From: Cyanobacteria bacterium UBA11153 | GTDB lineage: Bacteria; Cyanobacteriota; Cyanobacteriia; Cyanobacteriales; Coleofasciculaceae | DNA: 5,786 nucleotides | Direction of reading: 5' to 3' | Assembly (NCBI GenBank): GCA_003511885.1 | Contig: DOIX01000299.1 | Coordinates: 2,340 to 8,125 of the forward strand | Part shown: piece after piece, positions 1 to 4,465 of the stretch | How the letters are laid out: the number at the start of each line of letters is the position of its first letter | How positions within the stretch are numbered: position 1 is the first letter of the stretch | The notes under the pieces: generated by a model | The model's database searches: none | Told to the model about the DNA's origin: nothing | Seen by the model: the letters and a program-made list of their open reading frames with translations, nothing else | Made by a program: the position numbers and the translations under genes

Positions 1-23
1 ATTTTTTGATCAAATCTCTTAGG

Positions 24-57
24 GCGGAAAAGGGACGAATCGATCGTCCCTTTTCGC
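24..57 (-). terminator. Symmetric (probably bidirectional) intrinsic terminator
   Basis: The left arm (24-38) pairs with the right arm (44-57) around a 5-nt loop, with one G bulged near the base. The core stem GGGACGA/TCGTCCC is flanked by AAAA on one side and TTTT on the other, so on either strand a GC-rich stem is followed by four T. On the minus strand it lies 43 nt beyond the stop codon of the membrane-protein gene, which fits its terminator. The U-tract is short. The hairpin is seen directly; the termination role is inferred. It may also serve a gene to the left of the window. Confidence 0.65.
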
Positions 58-64
58 AAAAGTT

Positions 65-100
65 TAGAATCCCCGTGGGTTTAAGCCTGGGAGATATCTA
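65..100. repeat. Imperfect hairpin resembling an IS200/IS605-type end
   Basis: Just beyond the stop codon of the membrane-protein gene, the plus strand reads AATCCCCGTGGGTTTAAGCC and then a GGGAGATATCTA tail. From memory, this format (imperfect GC palindrome plus a GGGAG-TATC-like tail) resembles the right ends of cyanobacterial IS200/IS605 elements. There is no transposase next to it. It could be a remnant or a chance resemblance. Confidence 0.25.
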
Positions 101-1807
101 CTAATTATTCGGACCATTATCCTTAAAGGAAGCCAACCATTCCCGAAGTTGAACAGCAGCAATATCGCGAGCGCCCAAACCAAAAGCCAGCGCGATCGCA
201 ACTGCAATAGCCCCCAGCAGTAAACCAAAGGCCAAATTCACGATATCGCTAGCAATCCCCATTTGTTGCAGCGCCATTGCCGAGACCAAAGCCACGATCG
301 CAATTCGTGCAGCTTGTCCGAGAAACTTGGCTTGGCGCGTCCCGGAACTAGTAATCAAATTAAAGGCAAGATTGGCTAAATATAAACCAATTGCAAAAAC
401 AATCAAACCACCAATAATTTGACTCGATATTGCCATAATCCCGGTCACGATTCCCGTTAAAGAAGGAATCTCCAACACATCAGTTGCCGCCACACCCGCA
501 GACAACATAAAGGCGATGACCACAATAATTCCCACCAATTCCGACGGCGTGCGAGTCGGAGTACCGCTAGGCTGAAGAATCGTTTCTTGTCCGCCCAGAG
601 GAGGTGCTGAACCTGGAGCAGCCGTTTCTGGAGTTAGTGGCGGGGCAGAAGTAGTAGGAGTTTTCTTTGTTGGCAAACCCAACCACTGGAAAACATTATT
701 GAAACCAATGCTAGTCAGGATATTAGTCACCAATTCGCTGACAAACTGTCCCAAAACATAAGCCACCACCAGAATCAGCGCAGCAGTAAAGATTTTCGGG
801 ACAGCACTAAGGATTTGATCCAACATCGCGATCGCAGGATCGGAAATCGCCTTAATCTGAAGTTGATTAAGAGCCGCGATCGCGATCGGGAGCAAAATCA
901 TCACATAGACAATCGTACCCAGAATCCAGGATAAAGACTGACTTGTCGTCGCACCCCGAAGTCCAAACTTAGCACCCAGCCTATCCGCACCTGCTGCTAC
1001 CAACAGATTAGTCACAATCCGACGCACCACCTGCGCCACCAACCAACCCGTAGCCCCAATTGCAACAGCCCCTAAAATATTCGGCAAAATCGCCAAAATA
1101 TTATTCAGCAATTGCTGTACGGGTTGTAGAGTTCCCTCCAATCCCAAAGTACTGAGGATGGATGGCAAAAATAGTAAAAAGATGAACCAGTAAAGCGCAC
1201 CACCTATCGTATCGCTGAGGGAAAACTGTTCCGCAGCACCCCCTTCAACTTGCTGATTTAACCGTTCATCCACCCGCACGATCCGCAGTGCCCTGGTAGT
1301 CACCAGCTTCACAAGGGATGCTAACACCCAAGCCACAGCAATCAGAATTGCACCACCAAGAATCTTCGGTAAGAAACCCAAAATTTGGTTGAGGAAACTG
1401 TTTAGAGGTTGAGAAACGACATCCAGTTTCAGGGTTTGGAGAACTGCGACAATGGTAAAAACCATGATCAGCCAGTACACCGCAGTAGCAATCCATTCCT
1501 CGATTTTCGGAGGTGGCGCTCCTGGCTGAGAGCCAACGATCCAATTTGCCAGTTTATTATCAATCTCAGTGCGCTTGAGCAATCCTTTAGTAGCTCCTGC
1601 CGCAATATTGGCAATCAAAACGCCAGCTATCAGGATCAGAATCGCAGCCAGCAAATTCGGCAAAATCCCACCGACATTTTGGAGAATTCCCTGAACAAAG
1701 CTAGTTACAGGATCGGGTATTTGAGCCAAAACTGGAGCAACCCAAGGGGGGCTGCCCATAATAGGGACAATGCCTTGCCAATCTGACCAGGGGATATTTG
1801 TATTCAT
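101..1807 (-). CDS. Mechanosensitive-channel-like membrane protein with five conserved TM-helix repeats
   Basis: Encodes a 568-residue, very hydrophobic integral membrane protein. Five copies of the 'LPxILxxxxILIxxxVLAxxV' helix start near residues 48, 145, 240, 336 and 461. This is the conserved TM helix of MscS-type proteins. Each is followed by a second hydrophobic helix (about 102-129, 197-224, 291-318, 421-447, 500-519), so the protein is a five-fold tandem duplication of a two-helix unit. A Pro/Thr-rich linker (about 380-420) separates units 4 and 5. The C-terminal helix (about 527-550) is Gly/Ala-rich and ends in FGLGARD, like the MscS pore helix, but the MscS soluble beta domain is absent. 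Family knowledge suggests an inner-membrane channel or osmotic-stress protein; that it gates by tension is not shown. ATG at 1807 is preferred over an in-frame TTG at 1825 because AAGGAAG precedes it. It is monocistronic, ending at the 24-57 terminator. Confidence 0.9.
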   Translation of the reverse strand: MNTNIPWSDWQGIVPIMGSPPWVAPVLAQIPDPVTSFVQGILQNVGGILPNLLAAILILIAGVLIANIAAGATKGLLKRTEIDNKLANWIVGSQPGAPPPKIEEWIATAVYWLIMVFTIVAVLQTLKLDVVSQPLNSFLNQILGFLPKILGGAILIAVAWVLASLVKLVTTRALRIVRVDERLNQQVEGGAAEQFSLSDTIGGALYWFIFLLFLPSILSTLGLEGTLQPVQQLLNNILAILPNILGAVAIGATGWLVAQVVRRIVTNLLVAAGADRLGAKFGLRGATTSQSLSWILGTIVYVMILLPIAIAALNQLQIKAISDPAIAMLDQILSAVPKIFTAALILVVAYVLGQFVSELVTNILTSIGFNNVFQWLGLPTKKTPTTSAPPLTPETAAPGSAPPLGGQETILQPSGTPTRTPSELVGIIVVIAFMLSAGVAATDVLEIPSLTGIVTGIMAISSQIIGGLIVFAIGLYLANLAFNLITSSGTRQAKFLGQAARIAIVALVSAMALQQMGIASDIVNLAFGLLLGAIAVAIALAFGLGARDIAAVQLREWLASFKDNGPNN

Positions 1808-1810
1808 AGT

Positions 1811-1820
1811 CTTCCTTCTT
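1811..1820 (-). promoter_or_regulatory. Ribosome binding site fixing the ATG start of the membrane-protein gene
   Basis: Read on the minus strand, AAGAAGGAAG lies just upstream of ATG 1807, with its AGGA core 5 nt from the start. The alternative TTG at 1825 would place this purine tract inside the coding region, so the ATG is chosen. Confidence 0.7.
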
Positions 1821-1877
1821 TGCAAGGTTTACAGGAAGCCAACACGAATCTTGTAGTTTATCGTGCCAGACCCCATG

Positions 1878-1883
1878 ATTATA
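1878..1883 (-). promoter_or_regulatory. -10 box (TATAAT) of the membrane-protein gene
   Basis: A perfect TATAAT reads on the minus strand, ending 70 nt before the ATG at 1807, giving an untranslated leader of roughly 60 nt. At 17 nt spacing the -35 position (1901-1906) reads GGTGAA, a poor match, so the promoter may need an activator or another sigma factor. The -10 assignment rests on consensus and position alone. Confidence 0.4.
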
Positions 1884-1928
1884 GGTATCCTTGGCCTAAA
1901 TTCACCCCTTTCTGACCAGAAAACGAAA

Positions 1929-2059
1929 CCTGATACCAAGTTCCCTTCAAAAACTTGATACTCCCCACGGCTAGAAGCCGTTAGAAATCTCCACCCCCTA
2001 TTCTCCACTCCTCGCTCCCTGTCTCAAAGTTACAGATGAGAACAAGACTTGGTATCAGG
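1929..2059. repeat. 131-bp MITE-like element with perfect 13-bp inverted ends
   Basis: CCTGATACCAAGT at 1929-1941 is the exact reverse complement of ACTTGGTATCAGG at 2047-2059. The match stops on both sides, so these look like true element termini. There is no coding potential between them. Part of the left end is echoed inside (AACTTGATAC, 1952-1961). No obvious target duplication flanks it. From memory, similar TGATACCAAG motifs are scattered between genes in filamentous cyanobacteria. It lies between two divergent promoters (about 1883 and 2150). Confidence 0.6.
1967..1981. repeat. Small perfect hairpin inside the 1929-2059 element
   Basis: ACGGCT (1967-1972) and AGCCGT (1976-1981) pair around a 3-nt loop. 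The surroundings (TTGATACTCCCC before it) resemble, in reverse orientation, the palindromes at IS200/IS605 ends, as does 65-100. Its function is unknown. Confidence 0.45.
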
Positions 2060-2128
2060 CTGCGATTCGACACCCAAGAGTAAGGCTTCTATCTGATATC
2101 GCGATCGGGTGATTGCTCTTGCTCTATT

Positions 2129-2146
2129 GCATAAAGTGCATAAAGT
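2129..2146 (+). repeat. Tandem 9-bp direct repeat just upstream of a promoter
   Basis: GCATAAAGT occurs twice without a gap (2129-2137 and 2138-2146), immediately upstream of the candidate -35 region of the SRPBCC gene. Tandem identical 9-mers there could be activator half-sites or a replication-slippage product. Confidence 0.6.
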
Positions 2147-2173
2147 TTGGGACACCATTGTGCAAACTATAAT
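2147..2173 (+). promoter_or_regulatory. Candidate promoter of the SRPBCC-family gene
   Basis: TATAAT at 2168-2173 is a perfect -10 box. TTGGGA at 2147-2152 is a 4/6 match to the -35 consensus at a short 15-nt spacing. Transcription would begin near 2180 and give a leader of about 80 nt before ATG 2261. The -10 is convincing; the -35 is weak. Confidence 0.45.
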
Positions 2174-2260
2174 CTTGGGGCAATCTCATTCGCGTGGATC
2201 TGCGGTTAATTTTACAATGCCAGTAGCAATAGACAGGATCCCAAGGCAGAAATCTCAACA

Positions 2261-2719
2261 ATGTCAAACACTCAAGTTTTTGCACAATCAATCCAAATCA
2301 ACGCTAGCGCTACTGTGGTCGAGTCTTGTCTTACTGACCTCACTTTAATGCACCGCTGGCTTAATCAGGCTCTACGTTGCGAACCGATAGGTAAGTGGAG
2401 TACGGAAATCGGGGGTCGGAGTCGGTTTATCATTCAGATTCCCATCATACAACCTACCCTCAAAAGTGAAGTGATTCAGCGGGAACCGGGTTTGATTGTC
2501 TGGGGTTTTAGCGGATTTTTTCAAGGATGCGATCGCTGGGAATGTCAACCTAATGCTACAGGTACGCTTCTCCTCAACCGTTTTGAGTTTGAAATTCCTA
2601 ACCCTATTGTCAGTTGGGGCTTTAAGACTTTTGCGGCTCAGTGGACTCAAGAGGATATGAAGGCTCAACTCAAACGCCTGAAACGGGTTGCTGAGGAGGT
2701 CGATCGGGAGTATTCTTGA
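2261..2719 (+). CDS. SRPBCC (START/Bet v1-like) family protein
   Basis: Encodes a 152-residue soluble protein with no signal peptide or membrane segment. Its layout is that of the SRPBCC helix-grip fold: a first beta strand (residues 4-13, VFAQSIQINA), two short helices including LMHRWL (about 16-34), an alternating beta sheet (about 45-112), and a long charged C-terminal helix (about 115-149) that would close the ligand cavity. Family members bind hydrophobic ligands or act as cyclases, dehydratases or lipid carriers; nothing here identifies the ligand. Length is normal for the fold. ATG 2261 places the first strand directly at the N terminus as expected. The only purine-rich stretch upstream (AAGG, about 2243) is too far away to be a good ribosome site. 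It is monocistronic, with repeat-rich DNA downstream. The fold call is fairly sure; the function is unknown. Confidence 0.8.
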   Translation: MSNTQVFAQSIQINASATVVESCLTDLTLMHRWLNQALRCEPIGKWSTEIGGRSRFIIQIPIIQPTLKSEVIQREPGLIVWGFSGFFQGCDRWECQPNATGTLLLNRFEFEIPNPIVSWGFKTFAAQWTQEDMKAQLKRLKRVAEEVDREYS

Positions 2720-2767
2720 AAATTGGGGATTTTGGTTTTCGGTGGGGTGGTATGGTCTTTTTTTTAA

Positions 2768-2785
2768 CGCAAAGAGCGCAAAGAG
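2768..2785 (+). repeat. Tandem 9-bp repeat CGCAAAGAG x2
   Basis: CGCAAAGAG occurs at 2768-2776 and again at 2777-2785, directly after an 8-T run. From memory, such CGCAAAGAG runs are a common dispersed intergenic repeat in cyanobacteria. No function can be assigned. Confidence 0.6.
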
Positions 2786-2838
2786 AAGAGTGGTGTTTTG
2801 GGCTAATAAACGCTTGACTGTGAAGAAGATTTATACAA

Positions 2839-2993
2839 TAGACATCTCCAGAAAACATTGTATTAACTTGTAGTATTTTGTAGGGGCGAAGCATAAGGGC
2901 GACAATTTCACGGAAAAATCAGAAATCTGGATATCCCTTATGCTTCGCCCTGCCCCGACAGGTAAGCCATAATTTATATTTTGGAGATGTCTA
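2839..2993. mobile_element. 155-bp MITE-like element bounded by TA
   Basis: TAGACATCTCCA (2839-2850) is the exact reverse complement of TGGAGATGTCTA (2982-2993). Weaker pairing continues outward (ACA/TGT). If the outer TA on each side is a target duplication, the inverted ends are GACATCTCCA, the arrangement expected of IS630/Tc1-mariner elements. There is no transposase, so it would be non-autonomous. The interior is largely the palindrome at 2884-2950, which may be a separate repeat nested in it. The inverted ends are seen; the IS630 link is inferred. Confidence 0.55.
2884..2950. repeat. 67-bp palindromic repeat, copy 1
   Basis: A 16-bp perfect stem pairs 2884-2899 (GGGCGAAGCATAAGGG) with 2935-2950 around a 35-nt AT-rich spacer. 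It is homologous to 3161-3226, and the two copies share the GAAGCAT core in the stem. It sits inside the 2839-2993 element. It could form a strong hairpin in RNA or single-stranded DNA. Confidence 0.8.
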
Positions 2994-3122
2994 ATGTTTT
3001 GCCAGTTCAGGCCAAGCAAAGCGAAACCCAACTGACAAGATATAGCAAGGGACTAGGGGCTATTGGCTATTGGCTCAGGAAGAAAGCTTTTCAATCAAGG
3101 GTGGAAGGGATTTAGAATGCCT

Positions 3123-3140
3123 TAACCGCCAAGGCGGTTA
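3123..3140. repeat. Near-perfect palindrome TAACCGCC-AA-GGCGGTTA
   Basis: Eight-bp arms are separated by two bases. From memory, this motif followed by GGACACAGAG is a frequent intergenic repeat in filamentous cyanobacteria. The bases just before and within its left arm (3117-3130, ATGCCTTAACCGCC) recur with one change at 3241-3254. Confidence 0.65.
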
Positions 3141-3160
3141 GGACACAGAGAGATTAGTAG

Positions 3161-3226
3161 GGGTGAAGCATTCGGGCGATAACCTTGGCAACAAACCTTA
3201 AATATTTATATCCGAATGCTTCACCC
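3161..3226. repeat. 66-bp palindromic repeat, copy 2
   Basis: GGGTGAAGCATTCGG (3161-3175) pairs perfectly with 3212-3226 around a 36-nt AT-rich spacer. It is a diverged copy of 2884-2950. Three stem positions differ between copies and each is matched by the complementary change in the other arm. The spacer sequences share little similarity. Confidence 0.8.
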
Positions 3227-3303
3227 TCCCTTCACTATTGATGCCTTAACTGCCTTGTCTACTGCTATATATTTGAAACAGTAATAATTTTTTCCATCAG
3301 AAA

Positions 3304-3340
3304 GGGAACCGACGACTGGCCGTGTTTCGTCTCGGTTCCC
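3304..3340. other. Strong 12-bp hairpin of unknown role (possible terminator or small RNA)
   Basis: GGGAACCGA (3304-3312) pairs with TCGGTTCCC (3332-3340). Three more pairs (3314-3316 with 3329-3331) extend the stem past one bulged C, leaving a 12-nt loop. On the minus strand it lies 105 nt beyond the stop of the ArgRS-like gene and could end that transcript, but only CCCTTTCTG follows, not a real U-tract. It could also be part of a small RNA. I cannot choose between these. Confidence 0.4.
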
Positions 3341-3445
3341 CAACTGGTTCGCTCCTCACACACAACTAAATAATAGCAGCATATTCTGGAATTGTCACCA
3401 CTTTTAAGGAAAAATTTTTTTTCTCCCCGAAGGCTCGCAGAAACT

Positions 3446-4423
3446 TCACAATTCTGTGGGTGCGGGTAACCCGAAATAGTCTTCAAGGAGCGATCGCAGT
3501 AAAATCTGAGTTACCCGAACTAAACTCAATCTAGCCTCAGCCAGCCTGGGGCGATCGATTTGCACCTCTCCCCATATCCGGCAACTCCGGTGAAACCGAT
3601 CAAATGCCTGACATAAAGCTAATCCTTGTTTTAACAGTTTCACCCCTCCCCTCATCAGAGAAGGCTCTAAAAGTTCGGACTCCCCCTGAAAAGAAGCAAA
3701 ATTTTCCCATCTCCCCCTCTGAGGAGGCAGTGGGAGATGGGAAGGGGACTGAGGGCTTAGGTTGCCAGATGGGGAAAAGATGACTTTTCCGAAACGCCCC
3801 TTATCCAGTTCATCCATAACATCAAGCAAATCCAATATGTGAAAAATCAAAGCCCATTCCGCCCCATCAACAAAAAGCAATCTTTCCCCCTCCCCATCAA
3901 GAAAAAAATTTTCCACCACCACCTCTGCCCCCACTTGCCCCAAACGCAACAGGGAAGAGCAACGGGCGTGACTATACTGTAGGGGAAAAAGATTATCCCT
4001 CGTTGAGCAGAAATGATAGCTTAGAGTCGGTGGGGAGGGAGGGATATCGATCGAGTTTTGTAACAAAGCAGCCAAAGAGCGATCGCGAAGTAAAAAATGA
4101 ATCCAACCAGTCGATACTACCTCAGTATACAAATTATCTTCAGAGATGGTTAGGTAAGCCGCCATAAGCTGATGAGCGATATCATCGGGAGGGAGTTGCC
4201 AGAGGGGAGATAACTGAAGCGCGATCGCCGACCGATATATTACGCTATTGTGATGAGACAAGCGATGTATAGAAATAGTCTGAGGATTTAGCTGGCTTCT
4301 GCCGCACAAACCTATAGCTGCCTCAATCTGCTGCTGCAATAGTCGTTTCAGCCCGCAATTCCCAAAATCCCCGATTGTCAACTTCCGACAGTTATAAGTA
4401 TTTTTTGCTACTTTGGACTCCAT
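3446..4423 (-). CDS. DALR anticodon-binding domain protein, ArgRS-like without catalytic core
   Basis: Encodes 325 residues. Residues about 25-122 resemble the N-terminal tRNA-binding domain of arginyl-tRNA synthetase: VIYRSAIALQLSPLW, then STGWIHFLL, matching the ArgRS 'GPGFINFxLS' segment. Residue 150 onward (YSHARCSSLLR) matches the 'YxHARIxSILR' start of the DALR anticodon-binding domain, which resumes at AFDRFHRSCRIWGEV (273-287) and ends in the VTQILLRSLLEDYFGL helix (304-319). The Rossmann catalytic domain with HIGH and KMSKS motifs, which should lie between, is absent, so it cannot charge tRNA. A role in binding tRNA or a partner is inferred. Residues about 214-261 are a Pro/Ser/Gly-rich insert from a repeat. 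ATG 4423 lacks a clear ribosome site. It is divergent from the Crp-like gene. Similar proteins are annotated in many cyanobacteria, so it is probably functional rather than a decayed argS. Confidence 0.85.
   Translation of the reverse strand: MESKVAKNTYNCRKLTIGDFGNCGLKRLLQQQIEAAIGLCGRSQLNPQTISIHRLSHHNSVIYRSAIALQLSPLWQLPPDDIAHQLMAAYLTISEDNLYTEVVSTGWIHFLLRDRSLAALLQNSIDIPPSPPTLSYHFCSTRDNLFPLQYSHARCSSLLRLGQVGAEVVVENFFLDGEGERLLFVDGAEWALIFHILDLLDVMDELDKGRFGKVIFSPSGNLSPQSPSHLPLPPQRGRWENFASFQGESELLEPSLMRGGVKLLKQGLALCQAFDRFHRSCRIWGEVQIDRPRLAEARLSLVRVTQILLRSLLEDYFGLPAPTEL
3704..3743. repeat. Inverted repeat inside the coding insert of the ArgRS-like gene
   Basis: TTCCCATCTCCC (3704-3715) is the exact reverse complement of GGGAGATGGGAA (3732-3743). 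A smaller CCTC-T-GAGG palindrome (3716-3724) lies inside. It encodes residues about 227-240 of the low-complexity segment. The CCCCCT/GGGGGAG composition resembles dispersed cyanobacterial intergenic repeats, suggesting an in-frame insertion that the protein tolerates. Confidence 0.6.
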
Positions 4424-4465
4424 GTAAACTCTAGAAAACTTGGTGTCTGTATTACGCTGGTAGCT
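4424..4465. promoter_or_regulatory. 42-bp divergent intergenic region
   Basis: Only 42 bp separate the ATG codons of the ArgRS-like (-) and Crp-like (+) genes, so at least one promoter must lie inside the opposite coding region. A -10-like TAATAC reads on the minus strand at 4454-4449, 25 nt before ATG 4423. AAACT is directly repeated around CTAG (about 4427-4440). Neither gene has a good Shine-Dalgarno sequence here. No clear Crp/NtcA palindrome is visible. Confidence 0.4.

Larger units (their letters stand above)
3040..3270. repeat. Possible 231-bp composite element starting with a dispersed 22-bp repeat
   Basis: The first 22 bases (3040-3061, starting ATATAGCAAGGG) recur exactly at 5765-5786, so this left boundary is shared by two loci. 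ATATAGCA at 3040-3047 is inverted as TGCTATAT at 3263-3270, which may be the right end. Inside are a 7-bp tandem repeat (GGCTATT, 3058-3075) and the palindromes at 3123-3140 and 3161-3226. The left repeat is certain; the right end rests on only 8 bp. Confidence 0.4.
2720..3445. other. Gene-free repeat nest between convergent genes
   Basis: These 726 bp separate the 3' ends of two convergent genes and contain no credible coding region. Left to right they hold an 8-T run (2758-2765) without a hairpin, a tandem 9-mer (2768-2785), a TA-bounded MITE-like element (2839-2993) with a palindrome inside it, a dispersed repeat (from 3040), a short perfect palindrome (3123-3140), a second large palindrome (3161-3226), and a strong hairpin (3304-3340). 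An 8-T run occurs again at 3415-3422. The convergent 3' position is where repeats accumulate with least damage. Confidence 0.75.

Noticed and set aside
1266..1544. Minus-strand open frame in another phase of the membrane-protein gene
   Set aside because: Cys/Trp-rich out-of-frame shadow with no family resemblance.
1409..1786. Open frame on the plus strand antisense to the membrane-protein gene
   Set aside because: It is a low-quality mixed protein with no recognisable family, fully inside a well-supported gene on the other strand.
1808..1825. Upstream TTG start for the membrane protein, adding MQRRKT
   Set aside because: The AAGAAGGAAG purine tract lies inside this extension and is well placed for the ATG at 1807.
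2109..2348. 79-codon plus-strand open frame before the SRPBCC gene
   Set aside because: It covers the promoter and leader and overlaps the real start in a different phase; the protein looks random.
2372..2668. Minus-strand open frame opposite the SRPBCC gene
   Set aside because: Antisense shadow of a recognised gene.
2758..2765. 8-T run as a terminator for the SRPBCC gene
   Set aside because: No GC-rich hairpin precedes it; only a 5-bp AT stem is present further upstream.
2670..3031. Small open frames on both strands over the MITE region (2670-2894, 2688-2873, 2831-3031)
   Set aside because: They run through tandem and inverted repeats, and their proteins are translations of repeat sequence.
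2884..3226. CRISPR-like array from repeated palindromes
   Set aside because: Only two diverged copies, 277 bp apart, palindromic along their whole length, with no regular spacers and no cas genes.
3304..3340. Group II intron domain V or retron RNA
   Set aside because: The stem lacks the domain V catalytic triad layout, and no reverse transcriptase is nearby.
3265..3486. 73-codon minus-strand open frame overlapping the end of the ArgRS-like gene
   Set aside because: Overlaps 41 bp of the real gene in another frame, spans the 3304-3340 hairpin and A/T runs, and resembles no family.
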